From assembly GCA_944472155.2 (NCBI GenBank), contig OX235273.1, positions 1,585,204-1,649,203 on the forward strand: a stretch of 64,000 bases of DNA. The letters are read 5' to 3'. Below, piece by piece: positions 41,321 through 51,600 of this stretch (position 1 is the first letter of the stretch; each line of letters starts with the position of its first letter). The position numbers were made by a program, and so were the translations under genes. The notes beneath the pieces were generated by a model. The model saw only the letters and a program-made list of their open reading frames with translations, was not told where the DNA came from and searched no databases. This DNA comes from Trichobilharzia szidati. Taxonomy: Eukaryota; Platyhelminthes; Trematoda; Strigeidida; Schistosomatidae.

Positions 41321-42170
41321 CAAATCCAAACCTTTCAAGTCAACTTTTGAAAATCTCATTAATGAAACAAAATAAAGGAATGTTGTATATTTCCAATGAT
41401 GAAAAATCTTTTAAAGAAATCTAAACATGATGAAGTTATGATTTAATCATAAGGGATAGTTTTAATTGAAAGATAAAAATAGCGCAGAAACAATCTAATC
41501 TAGAACTATTCGTTTCCACCTTTTCGTGAATGTCAAGGTCCAGAAAACGAAAACACCCTGCCTATTAAAGTCCAGTGTACTTATGACCTCAGAAGAATAA
41601 CTATTTGCCTACTGCTGAAAACACTTTACCTGAGTGTGTATATCTTTCCCCCTGCAGACACAAAAATAAAAAAAACATAAAATATCATAGATGGTGTGTA
41701 CAAGTTACTACATCTGTGTTCACGCAGTTTATTTTTTTTCGAATTATTTTATTTTGTAATTATCACAAGGGTAAAAGGTGAATTACGAAGATATACTGAT
41801 AATATATATAAAAGGTGTGAAGGGGTTGGGGTGGGAAATAACTGATGTTTAAACTGGCGCTCAAAGTCAGTTTTGGCGGTGTTTTTTGTAGAAGTTGATA
41901 ATTTCTTTTTATTTTCTTTACGTCTTTCATGGTACACGCTGTGTTTTTAAATGAATGTTATCGGATAAAATGATTGTACTATATATATACCAACATTGAA
42001 CTAAATATTTTTAGAAACAAGGGAGTAACTGGCTAAAGGGAGAGGTTGCCTTGGGTTCGAGTGAAAAGTCGCAACCACTAGGGTCCACCGATAACACTGA
42101 CTGATAGTCAAGCTAAAGTAACGAAATGGTAGAAGTTGGAAGTCATAAACAGCCCATTAGATTCCTCCGC
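41321..42170. other. Anonymous spacer
   Basis: No gene is recognised. TATATATATA lies near 41980. Confidence 0.35.
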
Positions 42171-42174
42171 AGTG

Positions 42175-42300
42175 ACTGAAAGGTATAAGAGCTTTCCTTG
42201 CAATTAGGAGGTCGTGGATTCGAACCCTGGTGGATGGGTACTGCCAAAGAGTCTTAAATCTAGACAAATAAAATCTTGACCTGATGTCTCTTGAAAAGCT
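42175..42300 (+). repeat. SINE A head and partial hammerhead
   Basis: A tRNA-like head (GGATTCGAACCC at 42218-42229) is followed by GGGTACTGCCAAAGAGTC and a stem II variant, TCTTAAATCTAGAC. The core keeps C3 but has changes at positions 4 and 5. Confidence 0.5.
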
Positions 42301-42414
42301 GAATAATAACCGAATTGGTCTTGTTTTTTGGATATCTTTTCAAAGTCTTAAATATAACGAGCTTCTCTCCTAACCTAATGATCCTCTTATGTGATCACTT
42401 ATTTGCTCGTGAAT

Positions 42415-42520
42415 GCATGCTGCTGAAGACTTCCCAACTGGGATAAAACAGCTGTTCAGTGGAATTCCTTGGTTTCCAGTGTTTCACCAACTCATTTTCT
42501 CTTCATCCAGGATCTTTAAG
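42415..42520 (+). repeat. SINE A hammerhead and body
   Basis: ATGCTGCTGAAGACTTCC carries an intact CTGAAGA core half, followed by AAAACAGCTGTTCAGTGG and the body GGTTTCCAGTGTTTCACC. The GAA block is altered, so activity is unlikely. Confidence 0.55.
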
Positions 42521-42999
42521 TAAAATAGTAGTCTGCAGTGCATCAAATGGCACAGTGCTCCTCGATTTGAAGCATCGACTAATCCTTCATAGCATTTTCC
42601 ATTCATCTCCCAAAAAAATGAGCATGAATCCGCTGCTTTTCGACTCATCTACATAACTGAATTATTAAAACATTAAGAAATAGAGAAAATTTATTGTAGT
42701 ATAATGAATGCAGATGTAGATAGCCCAATGGTTCCAGCAGACGATCAGGTGTAAAACTTCGATAATCAATAGAAGTCATTTTACACGAATCACGTTCAAA
42801 ACGCCGCTGCACACTCGTATATTCTATTCAATACAAAAGATTCATCAAAACCCAGTGTAATAGTGGTTGGTTATTGTGTTCTACCGAATTGTTTTACCTA
42901 ATATGATGGGGGGGGGGGCAGGAGATAATCTTAGAAAGGAATGTACAAGAAAGAGAATTTTCTGTTACGAAATAAAGTTGAAAAGTGACTTAATCGATC
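42521..42999. other. Spacer with poly-G run
   Basis: A run of eleven G (42908-42918) is the only feature. Confidence 0.4.
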
Positions 43000-43830
43000 C
43001 GACTGTAGAAAATGGACAAAAGTCAGTAGAAGTATGGTAAAGTGCTGAAATAAAATCTATATGAGAAATGTAATGTTACTAATAAATAATAATATTAATA
43101 AATTTAAACACCGAGCAAGAAAGCGAAATGAAATTATCGCATGAATATTATTCTAGCTAAGGTGAGGCAAGGCAAGTCAGTATGTGTAATTCTTTTACTG
43201 TAGAGGTCTGGTTTCAGGTCATGGATGGCGAGAGACTTGACCATGTGTTAACGGTGTATTCGAATCCCTTCTGTATGACACTAGAGAACTCTTGGTATCA
43301 CTGTGGGGTAATTATGTAAGGGTACCTGGTGTCTAAAGTTGACAAAGTACTACAGGGCAAAACTACTGGTATTCTTTTCTCCTCTGGCTAGCCAGGTTAG
43401 ATAGCGTTCCAAAAACATTTAGCAATCTGATGATATGTTCTCCCCAAGTACTTTACTTCACATGATAAATACGCACTAAGGAGACCCAAAACTGCACCTT
43501 ATCCTGAAAACATGAATGAATTAGTTTTCGCTGCTGAAGATTCTCATAGGGGTTGAATGAAATACATTTTCCAGGTGCTTGAAAAGATGGTTTTTAAAAA
43601 TTTCTTCTTCAGCATCACCTTAGAACTTCAGATTGATAAAGAGAGTTTTCTAGGCAATGGCTGTGATTTTTGGTGAAGGCGTTATTACTTTCAGCTTTTT
43701 GTCAATAAATTTAGGCGGATACACAGTTTCTAATGCGGTGTGGTGTATAGATTTCACTTCGGTGTGTACTAAACCTCCGAGACGGGCTTTTTGGATCTTT
43801 ACTTTCTAGCCAGTGAGAACCAGTATGAGC
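43000..43830 (-). mobile_element. Penelope-like element remnant, strongly decayed
   Basis: The minus strand carries traces of the linker (a FIDKKL-like block near 43700), the region before the GIY-YIG domain, and the C-terminal SLAIHDLKPDLYSK near 43190-43230, each in a different frame. The 3' flank 43000-43150 matches that of the PLE at 3410-4450. Confidence 0.55.
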
Positions 43831-44715
43831 CAGTATGTCTAACTGTGCTGAGCATTTTACACATTCAAACTGCTTAGGTTATTTTTGACAGCTGTTGCGC
43901 AATAACGACTTCTGTTTCTCAATCCTCACCTGTGAATTTCTCACATTTGCGATTACCTTATCACTAGTATTTGATAAATTTTACGAATTCTATGTTAAAT
44001 ATAACTTACTATTGTTTAGCGGTTTTTGAAAATGATTTCTCGGAATATTCTCCCTGTTATTTCGTTCTACGAATGAATAAAAGCAGTTTTCTGTTTATCT
44101 GATATAATAAATAAATATAAATAAATCCTTCCATCGTTTGATGCTATGCTCACTCATTTAGAGTACTTATTTTCTCTGGCTGCCCAGCATTTAATTATCA
44201 AATATCAGAATGTATCTTAAGATGAAAAAGGACCCCTTGTCACTTACAGACTAACACTAATTTAAAGAATGAAATGGAAGAGGCACGGCGAATTCGGATT
44301 TTCTTTGCGGATTCTGCCTTATTCAGCCTTGAAACTTTGAGATAATCGCATCATTTTTATCAGGTAACTGACCTTCTGCCGATCCATTGCGAATTCTCTC
44401 ATACCGTGACAATTATGAACTTTCAGTAGACCGAATGTCTGGAAGTATTTAGAAAGATCCATTGAATTTAAAGCTGAGCAGTGTACAGAACGGTTGATAT
44501 TCTTGTCAAATCTGCATACTGTTAAGGTTTCAAAGTTTTGACTAAATTCCGTCTGCACTTTGGTCTGAGTATGAGAAATTAGTTTTTTAAGATTTAAGCT
44601 TTCGGTCAAACTGAAAAAAACAGTTATGTAAGTTTGAAAATGTTTGAAAAAATCATATAATTCCTAAGTACTTACGCCTACGTACTCCACTTACGACAAG
44701 AAAAATAACATCAGC
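43831..44715. other. Spacer with one unexplained frame
   Basis: A 96-codon minus-strand frame (44319-44609) rich in Ser, Phe and Lys shows no recognisable domain. It lies between PLE pieces but does not match any PLE block known to me. Confidence 0.3.
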
Positions 44716-44719
44716 AGGG

Positions 44720-45570
44720 GAACATGTCAGCAGATGACGTCTAAGAGAGGCACTACATAGTATTGCTGTGAAACTAAACAACATACGAAATGAAATTGAA
44801 AAACTTAAACACAAACTCAAACGTATGATCGATGAAAAAGATTATGAAACTGTGGTTGGAATATCAAAAAAGAGAAACAGCCCTAAGAAAATTTTTTAAA
44901 AATACTCAACGTAAGAAATTCAACAAAATAATAGAGGAAAAGAACAACTTGATGAATGCAGTTGACAACGACGTTTCATCTATTGACAAAACAAAATGGG
45001 TAATCAACCGTTTATCAAGAGAACAAACCTCCTGTGAGATAAAATTACTTGGGAAAGGATTAAATTTGAATGTAACAGTTAGTGAACCAAAATCAGAGGA
45101 GTTCGTTCCTAACATAGGCGTAGCATTAAGTTCAGTAGACGCAGTGACAGCAGAAAAGGTTCGAGCACAGTGTACATTAACTCTGAAAAAGCAAAAGAGA
45201 GCACAGTCGAACATAAAAAATTGGAAAGACTAGCTCTAATTAATCTAAAACAGGATAAAAACGTCATAATTTTGTCAGTGACACAGCGGTAGAATGCTCG
45301 CCAACCACGCATATTGTCTGGGGTTCGATCTCCAGCCACTAAGCCAGTAATAAGACAGGTAAAGATGGAAGGTTTTACATGAGGCTAGCAACCCCATGCG
45401 GTAAAAATAAATACCACTGCTACTTTAACTTCAAGCCTCTAGCTAGAAGCCCTGTATTCCATTAGAAACGTAAAGGAAAAATTGAAAAGCCTGATAAGGG
45501 GAATTCGACAATAGTTCTGGAAAAATCTGACTATATCAAGAAAGTCACTGAACACATTACAGCGGGTCCA
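44720..45570 (+). mobile_element. Penelope-like element N-terminal remnant, split by SINE C
   Basis: The N-terminal part of a PLE protein is present in three frames. A basic coiled-coil stretch comes first (LNNIRNEIEKLKHKLKRM, 44788-44842). Next is the frame 44832-45233 with INRLSREQ, LLGKGLNLNVTVSEP and DAVTAEKVRAQCTLTL. Then come LERLALINLKQDKNVIIL and, after an insertion, DKGNSTIVLEKSDYIKKV (45497-45550). The last block is the entry to the RT domain, where the copy stops. The inserted 210 bases are a SINE C. No other PLE in the window keeps this N-terminal part. Confidence 0.75.
45271..45482 (+). repeat. SINE C copy inserted in a PLE
   Basis: GTGACACAGCGGTAGAATGC (A box) and TGGGGTTCGATCTCC (B box) start the unit. 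CATGAGGCTAGCAACCCC lies in the middle. TTGAAGCC, TAGAAGCCCTGTATTCC and AGAAACGTAAAGGAAAAA close it. PLE coding sequence continues on both sides. Confidence 0.75.
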
Positions 45571-45769
45571 TTAGAGGTCCCTCTGAGCCTGTAGATACAA
45601 TAATGAATAAGATTAAGTAATCTTCAGAAGAGTTAATATGCAGGATGAAGGCGCCACTGGATTGACTGACAACGCTCGTCTTATTTTCAATTGTATTATA
45701 TTTTATCGATAAAACTAATATTATTTCCGAATTTACTTTATTTTCCCTTCTGTTTCACGCATATCTATT

Positions 45770-45970
45770 GAAATTTATATTCAATTATATGTCTAATTGA
45801 TTTCTTTTATAAATACATGTATAAATGAAGGCAGAACGTTGTGTGAGTAACTTGATATTGGGATTATGAGCAATGATAAATTGAGCTCGAAACGTTATCA
45901 GTAAATAGTACACTGTATAACACTGTCGAATGTTTTCCAAATAAATGAACAACAACTCCGTAATGAAATC
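45770..45970 (+). repeat. Repeat H (hammerhead-like) copy
   Basis: GGGATTATGAGC, a loop, then GAGCTCGAAACGTTATCAG and ACTGTATAACACTGTCGA match the insertion at 55570-55712. Confidence 0.55.
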
Positions 45971-46019
45971 ATACTCTAACACAGTGTCTGACTTCTCTTC
46001 TTATATTAGTTACATGATG

Positions 46020-46200
46020 TATTACCGCTAGTGAGGTGGTTAGGAATCTTGCCAACCATGCACATGGTTCGGGGTTTGATCCCCTGCCGACGCACACCTG
46101 ATATCTATGGTCGGCCTGAAAAATTTGGGCTACCGATATCACATGCTGAAAATTCCATACCTGTACCAAAAAATACGGTGTGGAATCAAGCTGTAATCAA
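46020..46200 (+). repeat. tRNA-headed SINE, SINE C-like
   Basis: GAGGTGGTTAGGAATCTTGC and GGGGTTTGATCCCC give clear A and B boxes. The body differs from the SINE C consensus after about 60 bases, and the RTE-like tail is absent. Confidence 0.5.
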
Positions 46201-46730
46201 AAACAAAAAAAAATAGAAGCGTTATATCTCCTTACATTTTTATTTAGATTTTGTATTCCTAGTTTCTTCACTGTTATAAATAAGAGTAAACTATGAATAG
46301 TCTGTTGCAAATAGATCATGAGAAGATGGAGAAGGTGTTTATTTATAGCGTGACTTTCTCTACATTGTGTCCCTTTCCTTAATGACTAAATATTCTTTTG
46401 AGTAATTCACATTTTGTTTTTCTCCTCTGTCTTTGTCATTTTTACGCTTATCTAAATATTTTAATCGACATTCTTTGGCTAAGTAGAATACGACTAATAC
46501 CACTATTACTACAAATTGAATAGCTTGAGATATTGCAGGGGTAAAAATGAAGCACAGGCAAACACATACAGAGAAGTTCGCTTTTCTTTATCATCAAGTT
46601 AACAAAGTGTAGAGGGAAAATTAATTTTGCGGATTAACTATGAATTATGAATATTTGTAATAAAAGAAGTAGCTTGGACTCTATGCCTTTTTGTCCAGAA
46701 GATATGTATGAATGACGACGATAATAACAG
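46201..46730. other. Anonymous spacer
   Basis: No gene or recognised repeat is seen. Confidence 0.35.
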
Positions 46731-46734
46731 TAAT

Positions 46735-47740
46735 ATATTATTATTGTTCCCTTGGGATCCTAGTGGAACATAAGGCTTCAACTGCACGTCTCCACTTGCT
46801 TCTGTCTTCTGCTGTACTTTTCACCTGCATCCATGTTAGTCCATACTGTTTCAACTCCTCTCCACACGATCTCCTCCATGTCACCATTGAACGTCCCACT
46901 CCCCACTCCCCTTTCAGGTTCCACTCGAGCATTGGCCTGACGCGCGATGTCACCCAGCAGTCTCCTCAGCGAGTGTTCAATCCATCTCCACTTTCTCCTG
47001 CATATTTGTTGAGCGATTGGTTCTTGTTTTGTCTGTCCCCATAGTTTCTTGTTGGTAATTCTTTCCGGCCATCTGATCTTTAGTATAAAGCGAAGACAGT
47101 TGTTGATAAAGGTTTGCAACTTGTTGAAAATATTCTTTGTGACCCGCCAAGTTTCTGATCCGTATAGCAAAACTGACTTGACGTTTGCAATGAAAATCCG
47201 AATTTTGTTGTTGATGCTGAGGAGTGACGAAGATTTCCAGATCGGTTTCAGGTTGATGAATGTGTTTCTCACCTTCCCGATTCTCGATTTGACATCCTCG
47301 TCCATTCCTCCTGTAGTTGATACAATGCTCCCTAGATAAGTGAAGTGAATGAAGTAACCTCTTTGAAATCCCTCCCGTTGATGGTGATTGCCGCTAGATG
47401 TTGCTGCTGCTGTTGTTGTTGTTGGTTGGTTATTTTCATAACCTCCGTCTTGTCTATGTTCACCTGTAGTCCTATCTTTGCTGCTTCTTCGACCAGTTTG
47501 TCGGTTTTCGCTTGTAGGTCTTCGATTTTGTGTGGCATCAAACATAAATCATCCGAGAAATCCAGGTCTTCTAGATTCTTCACGTCGGTCCAGGATATCC
47601 CTGTCTTCTCGTTTCCCACTGTCTGACGCATGATCCAGTCCACCACGATAAGGAATATCATTAGGGATAATAAGCGCCCTCCTGTGTTTACTCCAAACGC
47701 CTCGCTGAGTTTTCCGTTGTGGATCACTTGACATAATAAG
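46735..47740 (-). mobile_element. RTE (SR2-like) LINE 3' half, best preserved
   Basis: On the minus strand VIHNGKLSEAF and IFLIVVDWIMRQTVGNEKTG lead to DFSDDLCLMP, where the catalytic FADD has become FSDD. IGLQVNIDKTEVMKI and a Gln run follow. After one frameshift near 47350 a 255-codon frame (47545-46778) holds [47 protein letters not shown] and WRWIEHSLRR, ending at RRQKQVETCS. The end AAGCCTTATGTTCCACTAG precedes an AATAATAATATA tail. Motif B has lost a few codons. Confidence 0.85.
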
Positions 47741-47814
47741 TGAAATGTATTCAGTGGCTTGCAAGGTATTGGAGCTTTTGTTAACAGGTAACACATTTTC
47801 CAGCCTGAGTAAAT

Positions 47815-48115
47815 TCGGTGCAATATTATTACTATTATTGTCCCCTTTGATTCCAAGTGGAATATACGGCTTCAACAGCACTTTTCCATTTTGTCCCCCT
47901 AGGCTGGCTCCACGATTGTCCATACTCTCCCATCTCCCCCCCCCTCACAACCTCTTTCATGCCATCCTCGGATGCCTTACCCGTTGTTTCTCAATTGAGT
48001 TTCACTACAGAAATGACCTGGTGTGTGATGTCATTCGACGGTCTCCTCAGCGTGTTCCCAATCTATCTCCATTTGCTCCTACATATTTGTTGATCGACGG
48101 GTTTTTGGTTGGTTT
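47815..48115 (-). mobile_element. RTE (SR2-like) LINE 3' end
   Basis: The minus strand reads NMDNRGASLGGQNGKVLLKP with the end CCGTATATTCCACTTGGAA and an AATAGTAATAATA tail at 47815. The fragment sits just upstream of the copy at 46735-47740 in the same orientation, with about 75 bases between them. Confidence 0.7.
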
Positions 48116-49020
48116 ATTTCCACAGTTTCGTATAGCAAAATTTGGTGTATTATACTATCAGTTTAATCAGTACACTAACTACCCCGTAAGTGCTAATAAC
48201 GAGACACCAATTGAAAAGACTCCATTGCCTAAAAATGTTCTCTAAGTGTCATTACTTTTAAATAGAATAAAGGTTGGAGTTAATCCAGGAAAAAGATATA
48301 AAAATTTACCCAGCTAATATGGTTGAGGTTAGGAATTTGACTGTGTATGTGTCACTCTGTGCAGGGGAAAGTACGAACATGTCATCAAAGTCTGGTTTGA
48401 TGTGTACTTAAAATATCTTAAGCATCCAAAGGGGAGGCTAAAGTCTGCTTATTTAGAACTTGGTTAATTCACCTTGATCTATTTATTATAGCCTTAGTTG
48501 TATTTTGGTATCAGGGAAGCGTACTATATGATAAAAGTAGTAGTTATCATATGACATCAAAATTTTCAAACGCATTTTTTCATGACTTATCATTCTGCTT
48601 TATTCTGTTGTAATCGTTACGTGCAGCCATTAAATAAAAGTTGACTGCATACACTAGTGAGGTGAAGTCTTAGTAATCATAGTAACCGTAGTAAGTAAAC
48701 ATTAGCGTCTGTTTTTTGACTTAATACTCCAACACAATTGTCTGTCACAAATTCCGAAGGTCGTAGATGTCATCACTGAAAGATAAGTTATACTTATCAC
48801 ATTAAATGTTTTGGTTCAAAATGGTTTTCGAATAGTCCATTAAAACTGGAAAGTCTTCTTGCTTGGTCTCGTGGTAAATTCTTTGAATGAATTTATTCGG
48901 TTAACTTCTGAAAGTAAGAAACCAAACTCTGCGTTTTTCTGTATAGCCAAGAGAACTTTGATGAGACACACGCTATCACGAAACAATCCAAAGGTAGGGA
49001 AAAGACGATTATTTTCCAAT
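48116..49020. other. Anonymous spacer
   Basis: No gene or recognised repeat is seen. Confidence 0.35.
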
Positions 49021-49024
49021 ATTT

Positions 49025-49524
49025 AAGCTCTCGACATTATCAAATACAAATCAAATCAAACGTCTTTGAAACTTCGGAGGATATCCAGATTCTTGACCAC
49101 AGGCTCATTTAGTATTTTAATGGCTTTTTTACATCCTGTTTCGTACACAGTTGCTGTGAGTGCTACTGAGAGCCCCATTTGTTAAAGATCTCTAGCCTGT
49201 ACTAATAGTGCACCGGAAAGCTGACACATGATATTTGTACTATCACCAGCTTCTTGTTGCTGAGATGCCTTGCCAAATATTTCAGCGGTTAATTTCACGT
49301 TCCCTGAGGATTGTAGCAGTTTCATTTGATACAAACAGGCGACCAATGTGAATTATAGCAGCTTTGTTCTGTCCTGATGGTTCATATGTGGACCGTATAG
49401 ACTTTGTGAGCGCCAAACACGCTTCTTTTTTATGGTACATTGCTTCTTCTAAGTCTTCAAAGTACCCAGCACTTACCTTCAGCATTGAAAGGAGGCTTTG
49501 AGATTTAAGAATTTGGAGAGCCAT
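49025..49524 (-). pseudogene. CCT8: Processed pseudogene of CCT8 (TCP-1 theta)
   Basis: The minus strand starts MALQILKSQSLLSMLKVSAG at 49524 and follows the N-terminal third of the CCT theta subunit. It shows YFEDLEEAMYHKKEAC, ALTKSIRSTYEPSGQNKAA and HIGRLFVSNETATILRE. A stop at 49282 goes with a frameshift and about ten missing codons. The other frame then gives ASQQQEAGDSTNIMCQLSGA (the GDGTN nucleotide-site motif, here GDSTN), LLVQARDL, a stop, QMGLSVALTATVYETGCKKA and VVKNLDILRS. Homology fades near 49030. CCT is the cytosolic ring chaperonin that folds actin and tubulin. No introns interrupt it, so it is a retrocopy, probably made by LINE machinery. The catalytic domain is incomplete. 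Confidence 0.85.
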
Positions 49525-50210
49525 TGTAACGCAAATATTGAGCGGTAGAATGAGACGACTTCAGTTGGCTGCCGGGGCACAGCATGCGACCCAACACCTT
49601 GTGCGCCTAATAGAGTTAATTGAAACAAAAATACTTATTTTATTGCAAAACTGATTTAACGGTTGAAATTTATCATTTAATTCCAAGGTATCCCAACATT
49701 ATTGTCACCCTGATTTTCTTAACCAAAACATTCAAAGCGCTATGTATTGTAAGTAATTTCCTCATTGAAATAGCAGACAGACATTCAAAAATAATTGAAA
49801 ATTTCTTTAATAGCTGACTGAATTTATAGTAATCATCTTCGCATGTCTTCCTGAATTTGTCAGGCATGTAGATTGATTGTTGAGTTAAAAAGAGTATCTA
49901 CTTCCTACTTAATTGTGCTGTTGGTCAATCAGAATTTCATCTGTCAGGCAATCAATGTGGCTGATACCACAGTCCTGGCCACTTTTATGTATTGTTTGAT
50001 GGTATGAAGAGTTAGGTATAGGAAGGTAGGTCAGGGAACTAGATTTGTGTCTGAAACTAATAACAGGAAAAGAGTGCCTATAATTCTGAAAAACAGCCAC
50101 GTGGTTCAAGTCTGCGTAACTCAGGATCTCAATTATACTATTGTTTCAAACACAAAGTATATGCATTAGTACTATCGTGGCCGGATTTAGTTCTAAAGCC
50201 ATTTCAAATG
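49525..50210. other. Spacer including possible retrocopied 5' UTR
   Basis: About 40 bases before the pseudogene ATG (49525-49565, minus strand) could be 5' UTR of the source mRNA. The rest shows no gene. Confidence 0.3.
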
Positions 50211-50214
50211 TGTT

Positions 50215-50455
50215 TTTTTATTCCTTTGCGTTCCCAGTGAAACACAGGGCTTCAAGCTGAAGCCTTAAAGTTTCCGTAGCATTGATTTCATTTTTACGAG
50301 GGCGGGATAGCTAGTCTCACGCCCAACGTTTCCTCTTTGCCAGGCTTATTACCAGCTAGGCGAGGTTTAGGAGTGCATCGGCCGGTGGTCGAATCCGAAC
50401 CACCTCAATGGCTGGCGTGCATCCTACCTCTGTGCCACCGATGCCCATTTTAAAT
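50215..50455 (-). repeat. SINE C copy
   Basis: Minus-strand blocks are GGCACAGAGGTAGGATGC, GGTTCGGATTCGACCACC, CTGGTAATAAGCCTGG, GTGAGACTAGCTATCCCG and the end TTGAAGCCCTGTGTTTCACT, then GGGAACGCAAAGGAATAAAA. This is the cleanest match to the RTE-like tail. Confidence 0.75.
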
Positions 50456-50576
50456 GTATTTGATAAAAATAATTGTAATCATCTAAACAACTTGAAATCC
50501 ACATACTTATCATCTAGAGACATTTTCGGATAAATTACCCCCTATTAGACATAGTCAGCTCTCGTTAAGCTATGTA

Positions 50577-50840
50577 GCAGTTGTACTTCTTAATGTAAGT
50601 GTAGAACTTGACCACTGTGGTAGAATGTATATTCCATATTAGATAAGTTTATTTTAAGTATCACACAGTGATGATGCAATATTAACAACTTGACGACAAG
50701 GTTTCGAGCATACATTTTTAATGCGATTATGAGCAGTAATTTATGCTGGAAACCTTGTCATCCAGTTGTTAATACTGCACTACTCACTGTGTGATTTTTA
50801 AAATAAACTTATCTAATATGGAATTACAGCTGTACTTCTG
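50577..50840. repeat. Head-to-head repeat H palindrome
   Basis: Two arms of about 80 bases (50634-50711 and 50742-50822) are inverted copies around a 30-base centre. Each arm runs from CCATATTAGATAAG through CACACAGTG to the hammerhead-like CCTTGTC and the AAACC block. The right arm reads TGCTGGAAACCTTGTCATCC. CAGTTGTACTTCT at the left end recurs as CAGCTGTACTTCT at the right end, a possible target duplication. Confidence 0.65.
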
Positions 50841-50923
50841 TTAGGCATATTTCCTCCAATGTCAAACTTGACCGCTGCATAATATCATCACTTGATTTAT
50901 TTACGCCATTATTTCATTTGACA

Positions 50924-51240
50924 GAAAAGAACAAGAAGTTCAGCAAGCATGTTGATCTTTTTGGCGGTTTCATCCTCAAAAGCAATTATACGATTGCATT
51001 TATATACATAAGTTTACAAAGATGCAATTACCGTTTTTTAGTCCGACATAAGAACAACTAAGGAGACTTAAGGTGATGATAATTTCCAACTTGATATGAA
51101 AGCTCGAAGGTGTGAATGTACATTATAAGGAGCTTAGAAACAAAATTACACAAGACTAGAAAGTAGTTGCGTTATATGTGAAATTGTTATTTCAACGAAT
51201 ACAGATGTGGGCGGGATGAGCATGGAAACAAGTTCAGTTG
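50924..51240 (+). repeat. Left inverted arm around a PLE remnant
   Basis: This arm pairs with 51601-51797 and with 52556-52670, which is the same arm interrupted by an RTE insertion. Landmarks are GGCGGTTTCATCCTCAAAAG, CGAAGGTGTGAATGTACATT and GGGATGAGCATGGAAACAAG. Confidence 0.65.
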
Positions 51241-51339
51241 ACGGTTTTACACCTGAGGATGAGGAATATGGAGGGAATGTAATGAACTAAAACTTAGGAG
51301 TCAAACCGTATTAGATACATGATAAATGTAGGGGTTGGA

Positions 51340-51600
51340 CTAGTTTCTTTTGAACAAATCGCTCTGGCATATGGTGAGAAGTTCTGCAGTACAAAAAATT
51401 GGGCATACACAGTGTTTAGGAGACCTTTTTTAACCTTGTAAATGACTCTGAATGATGAATCAGTTGAGATACTATGATAGATATTGACAAGGTTTTCAAT
51501 TATGTCGCTTCTGATTGAACCAGCGTTTCCTGTTTGCAGCCATGCTGGATAATGAACTCTAACACGTTTTGACAGGACCCGTAGTTGTAAAAACTATTAT
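51340..51600 (-). mobile_element. Penelope-like element C-terminal remnant in an inverted-repeat loop
   Basis: On the minus strand shifting frames read HYPAWLQTGNAGSIRSDIIE, NLVNIYH and FRVIYKVKKGLLNT, which match the PLE C-terminal region (EHYPAWLS.., FRVIYRVP..). It fills the loop between the arms at 50924-51240 and 51601 onward. Confidence 0.6.

Noticed and set aside
42908..42918. Poly-G run as a G-quadruplex element
   Set aside because: A single short G run of the kind common in low-complexity DNA; no repeated G tracts nearby.
44319..44609. 96-codon minus-strand frame as a gene
   Set aside because: No recognisable domain and flanked by transposon debris; not enough to call.
47345..47626. 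Cys-rich 93-codon frame on the plus strand
   Set aside because: The poly-Cys run is the complement of the Gln tract of the RTE on the minus strand; it is a shadow frame.
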